Assembly (NCBI RefSeq): GCF_008807415.1
Contig: NZ_CP043626.1
Span: forward strand, 6,548,501-6,612,500
Direction of reading: 5' to 3'
Length of the DNA stretch: 64,000 bases
DNA from: Pseudomonas denitrificans (nom. rej.)
GTDB taxonomy: Bacteria; Pseudomonadota; Gammaproteobacteria; Pseudomonadales; Pseudomonadaceae
Part shown: piece after piece, positions 51,426 to 60,502 of the stretch
Numbering within the stretch: position 1 is the stretch's first letter
Layout: each line of letters begins with the position of its first letter
The notes under the pieces: generated by a model
What the model saw: only the letters and a program-made list of their open reading frames with translations
The model's database searches: none
Told to the model about the DNA's origin: nothing
Position numbers and translations under genes: made by a program

Positions 51426-52766
51426 ATGACGACCCGTATCCTGACCGGCATCACCACCACCGGTACTCCGCACCTGGGCAACTACGCCGGCGCCATCCGC
51501 CCGGCCATCGTTGCCAGCCGCGATCCGCAGGCAGACTCCTTCTACTTCCTGGCCGACTACCACGCGCTGATCAAGTGCGATGATCCGGCGCGCATCCAGC
51601 GTTCGCGCCTGGAGATCGCCGCCACCTGGCTGGCCTGCGGCCTGGATGCTGACAAGGCGACCTTCTATCGCCAGTCCGATATTCCCGAAATCCCCGAACT
51701 GACCTGGCTGCTCACCTGCGTCAGCGCCAAGGGCCTGCTCAATCGCGCCCACGCCTACAAGGCCTCGGTGGACAAGAACGTCGAGGCCGGTGAAGACCCG
51801 GACGCCGGCGTCACCATGGGCCTGTACAGCTACCCGGTGCTGATGGCCGCGGACATCCTGATGTTCAACGCCCACAAGGTGCCGGTCGGCCGCGACCAGA
51901 TCCAGCACGTGGAAATGGCCCGCGACATCGGCCAGCGCTTCAACCACCTGTTCGGCAACGGCAAGGAACTGTTCACCCTGCCCGAGGTGGTGATCGAGGA
52001 AGACGTGGCGACCCTGCCGGGCCTGGACGGTCGCAAGATGTCCAAGAGCTACGACAACACCATTCCGCTGTTCGGCAGCGCCAAGCAGCTCAAGGACGCC
52101 GTGGCGCGCATCGTCACCGACTCCCGCGCGCCGGGCGAGCCGAAGGACCCGGACAACTCGCACCTGTTCACCCTGTACCAGGCGTTCTCCACCCACGAGC
52201 AACAGGCTGCGTTCCGCGCCGAGCTGCTCGGCGGTCTGGCCTGGGGCGAGGCCAAGCAGCGCCTGTTCGAACTGCTCGACAACGAGCTGGGCGAGGCCCG
52301 CGAGCGCTACCACGCACTGATCACCCGCCCGGCCGACCTGGAGGACATCCTCCTGGCCGGTGCCGCCAAGGCTCGTCGCATCGCTACTCCGTTCCTCGGC
52401 GAGCTGCGCGAATCCGTCGGCCTGCGCTCGTTCCGCGAGCAGGTGCAGGTGGCCAGCGAAGGCAAGAAGAAGGTCGCCAAGGCCGCGCGTTTCGTCAGCT
52501 TCCGCGAGGACGACGGCTTCCGCTTCCGCCTGCTGGATGCCGCTGGCGAGCAACTGCTGCTGTCCATCGCCTTCGCCGACGGCAAGGCCGCGGGCCAGGT
52601 GACCAAGCGCCTGCAAGCCGAGGAGCTGGACCTGCACGCCGAGCTGAATGCCTTCAGCGTGCGCCTGGATGGCGAAGCCGTGGCGTACAGCCCGGAGTTC
52701 TCCACCGACGCGGAACGCGACGCTGCTATGCAGCGCCTGCGTGAGGCTCTCGCTCCCCAGGAGTGA
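51426..52766 (+). CDS. trpS: Tryptophanyl-tRNA synthetase with C-terminal extension
   Basis: A 446-residue class I synthetase that charges tRNA(Trp). The HIGH-like motif is [10 protein letters not shown] (residues 14-23) and KMSKS is at 204-208 ([10 protein letters not shown]). The catalytic and anticodon parts end around residue 336 ([17 protein letters not shown]). Compared with the about 334-residue E. coli enzyme it carries some 110 extra residues. The segment 355-395 ([18 protein letters not shown]) looks like a small beta domain of DUF1508/YegP style. Long TrpS forms are usual in Pseudomonas; the extension's role is unknown. Confidence 0.96.
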   Translation: MTTRILTGITTTGTPHLGNYAGAIRPAIVASRDPQADSFYFLADYHALIKCDDPARIQRSRLEIAATWLACGLDADKATFYRQSDIPEIPELTWLLTCVSAKGLLNRAHAYKASVDKNVEAGEDPDAGVTMGLYSYPVLMAADILMFNAHKVPVGRDQIQHVEMARDIGQRFNHLFGNGKELFTLPEVVIEEDVATLPGLDGRKMSKSYDNTIPLFGSAKQLKDAVARIVTDSRAPGEPKDPDNSHLFTLYQAFSTHEQQAAFRAELLGGLAWGEAKQRLFELLDNELGEARERYHALITRPADLEDILLAGAAKARRIATPFLGELRESVGLRSFREQVQVASEGKKKVAKAARFVSFREDDGFRFRLLDAAGEQLLLSIAFADGKAAGQVTKRLQAEELDLHAELNAFSVRLDGEAVAYSPEFSTDAERDAAMQRLREALAPQE

Positions 52767-52807
52767 GGGTTGGCAGGCCGGTCCGACTACCGGCCAATTG
52801 CCAAGCA

Positions 52808-52842
52808 ACGGGGGCGCCGCTAAAGTGTGCGCCCCCGTTTTC
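52808..52842 (+). terminator. Terminator after trpS
   Basis: The 10-bp perfect stem ACGGGGGCGC/GCGCCCCCGT, loop of 11 bases, is followed by TTTTC. It ends 19 bases before zapE. Confidence 0.75.
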
Positions 52843-52860
52843 GTTGCCTTGCTACCGATC

Positions 52861-53955
52861 ATGACGCCTCTTCAGCGCTACCAGGAAGACCTGAAACGCC
52901 CCGATTTCTTCCACGACGCCGCGCAAGCGAACGCCGTGAAGCACCTGCAACGCCTCTACGACGACCTGGTTGCCGCCGATAAGGGCAAGACCGGCCTGTT
53001 CGGCAAGCTGCTGGGCAAGAAGTCCCAGGAGCCGGTGAAGGGCCTGTACTTCTGGGGCGGCGTCGGCCGCGGCAAGACCTACCTGGTGGATACCTTCTTC
53101 GAAGCGCTGCCCTTCAAGCAGAAGATGCGCACGCACTTCCACCGCTTCATGAAGCGAGTCCACGAGGAAATGAAGACCCTCAAGGGCGAGAAAAACCCGC
53201 TGACCATCATCGGCAAGCGTTTCGCCGACGAGGCCCGAGTTATCTGCTTCGACGAATTCTTCGTCTCCGACATCACCGACGCGATGATTCTCGCGACCCT
53301 GCTGGAAGAGCTGTTCAAGAACGGCGTCAGCCTGGTGGCGACCTCCAACATCGTGCCGGACGGCCTGTACAAGGACGGCCTGCAGCGCGCCCGCTTCCTG
53401 CCGGCCATCGCGTTGGTCAAGCAGCACACCGAAGTGGTCAACGTCGACAGCGGCGTGGACTACCGCCTGCGCGCCCTGGAACAGGCCGAGCTTTACCACT
53501 GGCCGCTGTCCGAGCAGGCCGAGCAGGCCATGACCCGCGACTTCAAGGCGCTGACCCCGGAATGTGCCGCGGCGACCCGCGATGACGCTCTGATGATCGA
53601 GAACCGCGAAATCCGCGCGCGCATCACCTGCGATGACGTGGCCTGGTTCGAGTTCCGCGAGCTGTGCGATGGCCCGCGCAGCCAGAACGACTACATCGAG
53701 CTGGCGAAGATCTTCCACGCGATCCTGATTTCCAACGTCGAGCAGATGGGTGTGGCGAAGGACGACATGGCCCGCCGCTTCATCAACCTGGTGGACGAGT
53801 TCTACGACCGCAACGTCAAGCTGATCCTCTCCGCCGAGGTCGAGCTCAAGGACCTGTACACCGGTGGCCGCCTGGAGTTCGAATTCCAGCGCACCCTGAG
53901 CCGCCTGCTGGAAATGCAGTCCCACGAATACCTGAGCCGCCCGCACCGTCCCTGA
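52861..53955 (+). CDS. zapE: Cell division protein ZapE (AFG1-like ATPase)
   Basis: A 364-residue AFG1-family P-loop ATPase that acts on the Z-ring late in division. Walker A is YFWGGVGRGKTYLVD, Walker B is VICFDEFFVSD, and the sensor region is LVATSNIVPDGLYKDGL. The start ATG 52861 (MTPLQRYQEDL) is family-typical although no ribosome site is evident; the longer open frame runs back into trpS and is discarded. A terminator follows. Confidence 0.95.
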   Translation: MTPLQRYQEDLKRPDFFHDAAQANAVKHLQRLYDDLVAADKGKTGLFGKLLGKKSQEPVKGLYFWGGVGRGKTYLVDTFFEALPFKQKMRTHFHRFMKRVHEEMKTLKGEKNPLTIIGKRFADEARVICFDEFFVSDITDAMILATLLEELFKNGVSLVATSNIVPDGLYKDGLQRARFLPAIALVKQHTEVVNVDSGVDYRLRALEQAELYHWPLSEQAEQAMTRDFKALTPECAAATRDDALMIENREIRARITCDDVAWFEFRELCDGPRSQNDYIELAKIFHAILISNVEQMGVAKDDMARRFINLVDEFYDRNVKLILSAEVELKDLYTGGRLEFEFQRTLSRLLEMQSHEYLSRPHRP

Positions 53956-53968
53956 TGGTCGGATGAAC

Positions 53969-53997
53969 GAAAAAGGCTGCCCTTGGGCAGCCTTTTT
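53969..53997 (+). terminator. Terminator after zapE
   Basis: AAGGCTGCCC/GGGCAGCCTT with a 2-base loop (53973-53994), preceded by AAAA and followed by TTT. Confidence 0.85.
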
Positions 53998-54040
53998 CGT
54001 GTCTTAGGTGCGGGGATTGTGCCGACCGTGCCGGGCCCCT

Positions 54041-54115
54041 CGTAGGAGCGGGCCATGCCCGCGATGGCGGACAAGGTCCGCCTCTATAGAGCCGTAGGAT
54101 GAGAGCCGTAGGATG
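54041..54115. repeat. REP element followed by a short direct repeat
   Basis: A REP unit (54041-54063, CGTAGGAGCGGGCC then ATGCCCGCG) is identical in core to those at 2.6-2.7 kb. It is followed by two direct copies of AGCCGTAGGATG at 54090-54101 and 54104-54115. Confidence 0.65.
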
Positions 54116-54129
54116 GCGTGGAGTCGTAT

Positions 54130-55095
54130 TCAGCGCTGCGCCATCTCCTGTTGCGCCTTCTTCAGCAATTGCTCGGCATGGGCGACTTCCAGCGCCTCCA
54201 TGGCATTGATCGGCTTGATCGCCACGGCCTTCTTCAGCTGCTCCAGCGCCTTCTGCTCCTCGTCCTCGCCGTACACATAGCCCAGCGCGTTGGCGTATTC
54301 GTAGTGGCCGATGGGCAGGTCGTCGGCGGCGCGGAAGGAGCGGGCGAAGTACTGCTCCATCTTGTCCGCGCTGACTCCGTAGGTCATCTTGCCCACCAGC
54401 TTGCCAACCTTGCGGATCACGCCCGCTTCATAGCCGCCGTAGAGCGCCAGGGCGAACGGCTGGTTCGGCTGCTTGGCCAGCAGGGCGTCCAGTTCCTTGG
54501 GGATGTCGCCGGTGTAGCCGCGCTTGAGCACTACCGGCACCGGCAGGTCTTCGGCCAGACGGGCCTTGGCGTAGGCGCGGCCGAACTGGGCGATGGGGTC
54601 GGCATTGAGCAGTGGGCCGGCCTCGTCGGTGTAGCTGATGACTTCCTCCAGCAGGCGCTGCTTCTCGTCCTGATTCGGCGCGAGGAACATGGCATAGAGC
54701 ACCTGGGCGAACATGCCCGGCACCTGCCCGCCGACACCCAGCGCGAGACCGTCCTTCCTGGCCTGGGCGAAGTCGCCGCGGAATACCTTGCGCCACACGT
54801 CCTGCAGCTTCTCGGCGTAGACCTGCGCCTCTTCCGGCTTACCGCTGAAGCCGGTACCGGCGGTCACGGTCTTCTCCAGGGCATCCGGATGCTTGGTGGC
54901 CATGGTCACGACCCAGTCCGCATCCGGGAAGGGGTAGTTGGCGCCGAAGCCGCGAGTCAGGCGCGGCCAGGCCTCGCGCAGTTTGTCCCCGCTGTAGTCG
55001 AAGGCGCTCTGGTCGTAGGGGAAGGGTTTCCAGGTGTCGTCCGCCACAGCGTTCAGGCTGAAGACGGCCAGCAGGGCAAGCAGAAAGCGGCGCAT
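54130..55095 (-). CDS. Uncharacterised exported repeat-helical protein
   Basis: A 321-residue protein with a clear signal peptide (MRRFLLALLAVFSLNAVA, cleaved before DD). The mature chain is alpha-helical with TPR-like spacing, for example DPIAQFGRAYAKARLAEDL and YGEDEEQKALEQLKKAVAIKP, and ends in a charged helix. I do not recognise a named family. Location is presumably periplasmic. It lies downstream of the AraC-type regulator on the same strand, 91 bases apart, so they could share transcription. Confidence 0.7.
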   Translation of the reverse strand: MRRFLLALLAVFSLNAVADDTWKPFPYDQSAFDYSGDKLREAWPRLTRGFGANYPFPDADWVVTMATKHPDALEKTVTAGTGFSGKPEEAQVYAEKLQDVWRKVFRGDFAQARKDGLALGVGGQVPGMFAQVLYAMFLAPNQDEKQRLLEEVISYTDEAGPLLNADPIAQFGRAYAKARLAEDLPVPVVLKRGYTGDIPKELDALLAKQPNQPFALALYGGYEAGVIRKVGKLVGKMTYGVSADKMEQYFARSFRAADDLPIGHYEYANALGYVYGEDEEQKALEQLKKAVAIKPINAMEALEVAHAEQLLKKAQQEMAQR

Positions 55096-55186
55096 GGCGA
55101 TATCCCGTTGGGTTCTTGTTGTCGATTGCTGCCCCGATCATAGGGCGGCACCCGAGTCCGTGAACCCATCCTAGGGATGGCCTGTT

Positions 55187-56185
55187 TCAGGCTTCCTTCT
55201 GTTCGTACTGACGCCGGTAATGATTCGGCGACAGTCCGGTGTGCTGTCTGAACAGGCGAGCGAAGAAGCTGGCGTCGTCGTAGCCGACTTCGTAGCTGAT
55301 GGTCTTGATACTCTTGCGGCTGGTGGACAGCAGATTGCGCGCGGTCTCGATGCGCAGGCGCTGCAGATAGTGCAGTGGCTTGTCCCCGGTGGCAGCCTGG
55401 AAGCGCCGCATGAAGTTGCGGATGCTCATGCCGTGCTCGCGGGCGACATCCTCGAAGCGGAACTTGTCGCAGAAGTGTTCTTCCAGCCAGTGCTGGATCT
55501 GCAGGATCGCCGGGTCGTGGTGCAGCTTCTGGCCGCCGAAGCCCAGGCGCCCGGGCGTGTAGGTGCGCTGCACCTCGTAGAGGATGTCGCGGGCCACGCC
55601 CTGGGCCACGGCGGCGCCGCAGAAGTGCTCGATCAGGTAGATGTACAGGTCGCGCACCGAGGTCAGGCCGCTGGCGCTGTAGATGTTGTCGGCGTCGGCG
55701 ATGTGCTTGTCCTGGTTGAGCAGCACCCGGGGGTAGCGCTCGGCGAATTCGCGGAAGAAGCGCCAGTAGGTGGTTGCTTCCTTGCCGTCCAGCAGGCCGG
55801 CCTCGGCCAGCCAGAATACTCCCGAGACTTCGCCGCACAGCACGCAGCCGGCCGCATGGCGCTCGCGCAGCCAGGGCATCACCTGCGGGTAGAGGGTCAG
55901 CAGTTCGTCGAAGTCGCCCCAGAAGGCCGGGAGGATGATCAGCTCAGGTTCGTCCAGGGCGCCGTGGACCGGCAGGAGATCGCCGCTGAAACTCATCACC
56001 GGCTGGCCGTCGGGGCTGACGATGCGGGTCTCAAAGCTGGGCTGCAGGCCGAGGCCCTGTTGGCGGCCGTGGCGCAGGGCAGCCATGTGGAAGAAGTCCT
56101 TGGCCTGCATCAGGGTGGAGCCGAACACGCCATGGGTGGCGAGGATGCTGACGCGGCGCAGCACGCGGGAAGCTGGGTTGGGCAT
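55187..56185 (-). CDS. GlxA-family AraC-type transcriptional regulator
   Basis: A 332-residue regulator. The N-terminal DJ-1/PfpI-like (class I glutamine amidotransferase-like) domain spans about 10-190; the nucleophile-elbow region reads CVLCGEVSGVFWLAEAGLL. The C-terminal AraC HTH domain spans about 215-325, with DVAREHGMSIRNFMRRF and TISYEVGYDDASFFARLFRQHTGLSP. This architecture is typical of GlxA/ArgR/GbdR/CdhR regulators of amine or amino-acid catabolism. It is divergent from an acyl-CoA dehydrogenase, its probable target. Confidence 0.92.
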   Translation of the reverse strand: MPNPASRVLRRVSILATHGVFGSTLMQAKDFFHMAALRHGRQQGLGLQPSFETRIVSPDGQPVMSFSGDLLPVHGALDEPELIILPAFWGDFDELLTLYPQVMPWLRERHAAGCVLCGEVSGVFWLAEAGLLDGKEATTYWRFFREFAERYPRVLLNQDKHIADADNIYSASGLTSVRDLYIYLIEHFCGAAVAQGVARDILYEVQRTYTPGRLGFGGQKLHHDPAILQIQHWLEEHFCDKFRFEDVAREHGMSIRNFMRRFQAATGDKPLHYLQRLRIETARNLLSTSRKSIKTISYEVGYDDASFFARLFRQHTGLSPNHYRRQYEQKEA

Positions 56186-56214
56186 CGGTTCTTGTACTTC
56201 TTATGGATGTCTTT

Positions 56215-56240
56215 GCATGACGCTAAAGCGGTCATGATGC
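56215..56240. promoter_or_regulatory. Candidate operator between the AraC-type regulator and acyl-CoA dehydrogenase
   Basis: An imperfect inverted repeat, CATGACGCT-AA-AGCGGTCATG (left arm one base shorter), lies within the 163-bp divergent intergenic region. Role is inferred from symmetry and location. Confidence 0.35.
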
Positions 56241-56348
56241 GGCTGGATCGTCTTATTTTTTGGCGAAAGTGTCCAGTGCAGAGCGGTTCGTGCTTGGCCT
56301 ACAGTCGGCCTTCCAATAATTCCTACAACCGATCCGCAGGTGCAGCGC

Positions 56349-57485
56349 ATGATTCCAAGAACCCTGTTCAGTTCCGACCACGAGCTGTTCCGCGACAGCG
56401 TCCGCAAGTTCCTCGAACAGGAGGCGGTGCCCTTCCACGCCCAGTGGGAAAAGGACGGTCACATCGATCGCCAGCTGTGGAACAAGGCCGGCGAGGCCGG
56501 GATGCTCTGCTCGCATCTGCCCGAGGCCTACGGCGGCATGGCGGCGGACTTCCTCTACAGCGCAGTGGTGATCGAGGAGATCGGCCGCCTGGGCCTGACC
56601 GGCATCGGCTTCTCGCTGCACTCGGATATCGTCGCGCCCTACATCCTTCACTACGGCAGCGAAGAGCTGAAGCAGCGCTACCTGCCCAAGCTGATTTCCG
56701 GTGAGATGGTCTCGGCCATCGCCATGACCGAACCGGGCGCCGGCTCCGACCTGCAGGGCGTGAAGACCACCGCCGTGCTGGATGGCGACGAGTACGTGAT
56801 CAACGGTTCGAAGACCTTCATCACCAACGGATGGCTGGCCGACCTGGTGATCGTGGTCGCCAAGACCGACCCCAAGGCCGGCGCCAAGGGCACCAGCCTG
56901 TTCCTGGTGGAGGCCGGTACGCCGGGCTTCAGCAAGGGCAAGCGCCTGGAAAAGGTCGGCATGAAGGCCCAGGACACCTCCGAGCTGTTCTTCCAGGACG
57001 TGCGTATCCCCAAGGAAAACCTGCTGGGCAAGGACGGGCAGGGGTTCATCTACCTGATGCAGGAACTGCCTCAGGAGCGCCTGACCGTGGCCCTCGGCGC
57101 GCTGGCCTCGGCCGAGGCAGCGCTGAAATGGACACTGGACTACACCCGCGACCGCAAGGCCTTCGGAAAATCCGTCGCGGACTTCCAGAACACGCGCTTC
57201 AAGCTCGCGGAAATGGCTACCGAAATTCAGGTTGGCCGCGTCTTTGTCGACCGCTGCCTGGAGCAGCATCTGGAAGGCAAGCTGGACGTGCCCACGGCGG
57301 CGATGGCCAAGTACTGGACCACCGACCTGCAGTGCAAGGTGCTCGATGAATGCGTGCAGCTCCACGGCGGTTACGGCTTCATGTGGGAGTATCCGATCGC
57401 CCGTGCCTGGGCCGATGCGCGGGTGCAGCGCATCTACGCCGGCACCAACGAGATCATGAAGGAGATCATCGCCCGCGCGCTGTAA
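56349..57485 (+). CDS. Acyl-CoA dehydrogenase
   Basis: A 378-residue flavoenzyme of the acyl-CoA dehydrogenase family. FAD/substrate signatures are AIAMTEPGAGSDLQG and QLHGGYGFMWEYPIARAWADAR, and the C-terminal IYAGTNEIMKEIIA holds the usual family Glu. Substrate chain type is not deducible; short- or branched-chain forms are possible. The start is ATG 56349 with AGGTG upstream (GTG 56340 is the alternative). It is divergent from a GlxA-type regulator. Confidence 0.93.
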   Translation: MIPRTLFSSDHELFRDSVRKFLEQEAVPFHAQWEKDGHIDRQLWNKAGEAGMLCSHLPEAYGGMAADFLYSAVVIEEIGRLGLTGIGFSLHSDIVAPYILHYGSEELKQRYLPKLISGEMVSAIAMTEPGAGSDLQGVKTTAVLDGDEYVINGSKTFITNGWLADLVIVVAKTDPKAGAKGTSLFLVEAGTPGFSKGKRLEKVGMKAQDTSELFFQDVRIPKENLLGKDGQGFIYLMQELPQERLTVALGALASAEAALKWTLDYTRDRKAFGKSVADFQNTRFKLAEMATEIQVGRVFVDRCLEQHLEGKLDVPTAAMAKYWTTDLQCKVLDECVQLHGGYGFMWEYPIARAWADARVQRIYAGTNEIMKEIIARAL

Positions 57486-57495
57486 CCGTCGCGGA

Positions 57496-57525
57496 TGAAA
57501 AAAGCCCGGCATTGGCCGGGCTTTT
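57496..57525. terminator. Bidirectional terminator after the acyl-CoA dehydrogenase gene
   Basis: AAGCCCGGC/GCCGGGCTT with loop ATTG (57502-57523), flanked by AAAAA and TTTTT. Confidence 0.85.
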
Positions 57526-57542
57526 TCGTGGCGCACAGACGA

Positions 57543-58580
57543 TCAGGGGGCCGGGTTCGGCTGGTCCTTGTGGATCGCCTCGATGCCGGCCAGCACCTCG
57601 TCGGAGAGCTTCAGCTCGAAGCTGCCGAGGTTGGCTTCCAGTTGTTCGAGGTTGGTCGCGCCGATGATGTTGCTGGTCACGAACGGCCGGCTGGTAACGA
57701 AGGCCAGGGCCATCTGCGCCGGGTCCAGGCCGTGCTCGCGGGCCAGGGTGACGTAGCGGTCGCAGGCGCTGGCGGTCTGCGGGTTGGTGTAGCGGGTGAA
57801 GCGGCTGAACAGGGTAATCCGTGCATTGGCCGGGCGCGCGCCGCCGAAGTACTTGCCCGAGAGCATGCCAAAGGCCAGGGGAGAGTAGGCCAGTAGGCCG
57901 ATCTGCTCGCGGATGGCGACTTCCGCCAGGCCCACCTCGAAGCTGCGGTTGAGCAGGTTGTAGGGGTTCTGGATCGACACCGCGCGCGGCCAGCCGCGCT
58001 CCTGGGCGATCTGCAGGAAACGCATGGTGCCCCAGGGCGTTTCGTTGGACAGGCCGACGTGGCGGATCTTGCCGGCGCGAACCTGCTCGTCCAGGGCCTC
58101 CAGGGTGTCCTCCAGTGCGGTGAAGCTTTCTTCCTTGTGCTGGTAGCCCAGTTGGCCGAAGAAGTTGGTGCTGCGCTCGGGCCAGTGCAGCTGGTAGAGG
58201 TCGATCCAGTCGGTCTGCAGGCGCTTGAGGCTGCCGTCCAGCGCCGCGACGATGTTCTTGCGATCGAGCTTCGGCTGGCCGTCACGGATGTGGCTGATGG
58301 AATTGCCGGGGCCGGCGATCTTGCTGGCGAGCACCCAGTCGGCGCGATCGCCGCGCTGGGCGAACCAGTTGCCGATGATCTGCTCGGTGCGGGAGTAGGT
58401 TTCCGCGCGCGGCGGCACCGGGTACATCTCGGCGGTATCGATGAAATTCAGACCGGCGGCCTTGGCTCGTTCGATCTGGGCGAAGGCCTCGCTTTGCGTA
58501 TTCTGCTCGCCCCAGGTCATGGTCCCCAGGCAGAGGGCGCTGACTTTCAGTTCGGTGCGGCCGAGCGGGCGGTACTCCAT
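57543..58580 (-). CDS. Aldo/keto reductase, Tas type
   Basis: A 345-residue NADP(H)-dependent aldo/keto reductase. Catalytic tetrad residues are D48 and Y53 (LNFIDTAEMYPV), K87 (VLASKIAG) and the His of LYQLHWPER. SIQNPYNLLNRSFE and IIGATNLEQLEANLGSFE complete the cofactor site. It resembles E. coli Tas more than GpsA-type stress reductases; the substrate is unknown. The start is ATG 58580 with GAGGAG upstream, so the 26-codon in-frame extension is not used. Confidence 0.92.
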   Translation of the reverse strand: MEYRPLGRTELKVSALCLGTMTWGEQNTQSEAFAQIERAKAAGLNFIDTAEMYPVPPRAETYSRTEQIIGNWFAQRGDRADWVLASKIAGPGNSISHIRDGQPKLDRKNIVAALDGSLKRLQTDWIDLYQLHWPERSTNFFGQLGYQHKEESFTALEDTLEALDEQVRAGKIRHVGLSNETPWGTMRFLQIAQERGWPRAVSIQNPYNLLNRSFEVGLAEVAIREQIGLLAYSPLAFGMLSGKYFGGARPANARITLFSRFTRYTNPQTASACDRYVTLAREHGLDPAQMALAFVTSRPFVTSNIIGATNLEQLEANLGSFELKLSDEVLAGIEAIHKDQPNPAP

Positions 58581-58757
58581 GCAGGTCTCCTCATGAAAAC
58601 AAGTGCGTAAGACGGTTGAAAATTCTGCCGGAATCTGCATAATTCCGCAGCCTTTCATCGGTGGGGGATGCCAAAGCCTGCCGATCGATACATCTAGTCG
58701 TTACGGACGCACACCGACCCGAGCCCCAATTCGTGTCTGTCTTCGGCTGTCCTTGAC

Positions 58758-58786
58758 TTGTCAAGGCAACCACTGTCCAGTAAGAT
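58758..58786 (+). promoter_or_regulatory. Promoter of rplM-rpsI
   Basis: TTGTCA (58758-58763) and TAAGAT (58781-58786) with a 17-base spacer, 41 bases upstream of the rplM start. A good sigma-70 promoter for a ribosomal protein operon; a small CGCC/GGCG hairpin follows in the leader. Confidence 0.65.
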
Positions 58787-58826
58787 TCGCCGTCTTATTT
58801 TCAGGCGGCCCCTGAGGCTATAACGA

Positions 58827-59255
58827 ATGAAAACTTATACCGCGAAACCAGAAACTGTTAAGCGCGACTGGTTCGTCGTCGACGCTGCTGGCCTGACCCT
58901 GGGTCGTCTGGCTACCGAGATTGCTACCCGCCTGCGCGGCAAGCACAAGCCGGAATACACCCCGCACGTTGACACCGGCGACTACATCGTCGTCATCAAC
59001 GCCGAGCAGGTTCGTGTCACTGGCGCCAAAGCTACCGACAAGATGTACTACCATCACTCGGGCTTCCCGGGCGGTATCAAGTCGATCAACTTCGAGAAGC
59101 TGATCGCCAAGGCTCCTGAGCGTGTTATCGAGACTGCCGTCAAAGGCATGCTGCCGAAGAACCCGCTGGGCCGCGACATGTACCGCAAGCTGAAAGTGTA
59201 CAAGGGTGCCAACCACCCGCACACCGCTCAGCAGCCTCAAGAACTGAAGATTTAA
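58827..59255 (+). CDS. rplM: 50S ribosomal protein L13
   Basis: A 142-residue ribosomal protein ([62 protein letters not shown]). It is an early 50S assembly protein and is followed by rpsI after 14 bases, the universal rplM-rpsI pair. GAGG lies 9 bases before the ATG. Confidence 0.98.
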   Translation: MKTYTAKPETVKRDWFVVDAAGLTLGRLATEIATRLRGKHKPEYTPHVDTGDYIVVINAEQVRVTGAKATDKMYYHHSGFPGGIKSINFEKLIAKAPERVIETAVKGMLPKNPLGRDMYRKLKVYKGANHPHTAQQPQELKI

Positions 59256-59269
59256 CGGGATAGCTCATT

Positions 59270-59662
59270 ATGTCGGCGACTCAAAATTACGGCACTGGCC
59301 GTCGTAAGACCGCTACCGCTCGCGTCTTCCTGCGTCCGGGTACTGGCAAGATCTCCATCAACAACCGCTCCATCGAGCAGTTCTTCGGTCGTGAGACCGC
59401 TCGCATGGTTGTCCGTCAGCCGCTCGAGCTGACCGAGAACACCGAGAAGTTCGATATCTACGTAACCGTCGTCGGCGGTGGCGTAAGCGGTCAAGCTGGT
59501 GCGATCCGTCACGGTATCACCCGCGCTCTGATCGAGTACGACGAGACTCTGCGCAGCTCGCTGCGTAAAGCCGGCTACGTCACTCGCGACGCCCGCGAAG
59601 TTGAACGTAAGAAAGTCGGTCTGCGCAAAGCGCGTAAGCGTCCGCAGTACTCCAAGCGTTAA
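59270..59662 (+). CDS. rpsI: 30S ribosomal protein S9
   Basis: A 130-residue ribosomal protein ([34 protein letters not shown]) ending in the basic tail RKRPQYSKR, whose last residues contact P-site tRNA. It closes the rplM-rpsI operon. Confidence 0.98.
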   Translation: MSATQNYGTGRRKTATARVFLRPGTGKISINNRSIEQFFGRETARMVVRQPLELTENTEKFDIYVTVVGGGVSGQAGAIRHGITRALIEYDETLRSSLRKAGYVTRDAREVERKKVGLRKARKRPQYSKR

Positions 59663-59672
59663 TACGACGCTT

Positions 59673-59713
59673 CGAAAAAAACGCCCAGATCCTTTGGACT
59701 GGGCGTTTTTTTA
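59673..59713 (+). terminator. Terminator of rplM-rpsI
   Basis: ACGCCCAG/CTGGGCGT stem (59681-59706) with a 10-base loop, preceded by seven A and followed by eight T residues. Confidence 0.85.
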
Positions 59714-59802
59714 TGTCTTCAATAAGTTCGTGCGGCAAGGTGTCGCATCCGCGCAAGCCGCGCGGGGCAAGGGTTCCAGGGGTTGCGTAACAGGCTATTA
59801 CC

Positions 59803-59831
59803 TTGTCATCACAAGGGCTTTTCTTTACCAT
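59803..59831 (+). promoter_or_regulatory. Candidate promoter of petABC
   Basis: TTGTCA (59803-59808) and TACCAT (59826-59831) with 17-base spacing, 80 bases before petA. Confidence 0.4.
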
Positions 59832-59911
59832 TTGGCGAATTTTTTGCGCGGCTCGAATTTTTACTTAAAAGCCTGATTTGAACAGGCTTGAAGCTGATGG
59901 GAGACGACTGA

Positions 59912-60502
59912 ATGAGTAATGACGGCGTGAATGCAGGCCGGCGTCGCTTCCTTGTCGCGGCCACTTCGGTGGTTGGTGCGGCAGGAGCGGTCGGAGCTGC
60001 GGTCCCGTTCGTGGGGTCATGGTTCCCCAGTGCCAAGGCGAAGGCCGCTGGCGCGCCGGTGAAGGTCAACGTAGGGAAGATCGAGCCGGGCCAGCAGGTG
60101 ATCGCTGAGTGGCGCGGCAAGCCCGTATTCCTGGTGCACCGCACCAAGGAAATGCTGGACGCGCTGCCGACCCTCGACGGGCAACTGGCCGACCCCGAGT
60201 CGAAGGCTTCGGACCAGCCGGCCTACGTCGATCCCAAGGTGCGCTCGATCAAGCCTGAACTGGCTGTGATCGTCGGCATCTGCACCCACCTGGGCTGCTC
60301 GCCGACCTTCCGCCCGGAAGTCGCTCCCGCAGACCTCGGTCCGGATTGGAAAGGTGGCTACTTCTGCCCGTGCCACGGCTCCCATTACGACCTCGCCGGC
60401 CGCGTTTACAAGGGACAGCCCGCGCCCCTGAACCTGCCGATTCCGCCTTATTCGCTTGATGGTGACGAGCTGACCATCGGTGTGGACCAGGAGAAAGCCT
60501 GA
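59912..60502 (+). CDS. petA: Ubiquinol-cytochrome c reductase Rieske iron-sulfur subunit
   Basis: A 196-residue Rieske protein. The N-terminus has a twin-arginine signal-anchor (GRRRFLVAATSVVGAAGAVG). The 2Fe-2S ligands are in CTHLGCSP and CPCHGSHYD. It takes electrons from ubiquinol in complex III and passes them to cytochrome c1. The stop overlaps petB (TGATG). Confidence 0.97.
   Translation: MSNDGVNAGRRRFLVAATSVVGAAGAVGAAVPFVGSWFPSAKAKAAGAPVKVNVGKIEPGQQVIAEWRGKPVFLVHRTKEMLDALPTLDGQLADPESKASDQPAYVDPKVRSIKPELAVIVGICTHLGCSPTFRPEVAPADLGPDWKGGYFCPCHGSHYDLAGRVYKGQPAPLNLPIPPYSLDGDELTIGVDQEKA

Noticed and set aside
58790..58826. Possible L13-type autoregulatory leader before rplM.
   Set aside because: Only about 35 bases of leader and one small CGCC/GGCG hairpin; too little structure to call a regulatory RNA.
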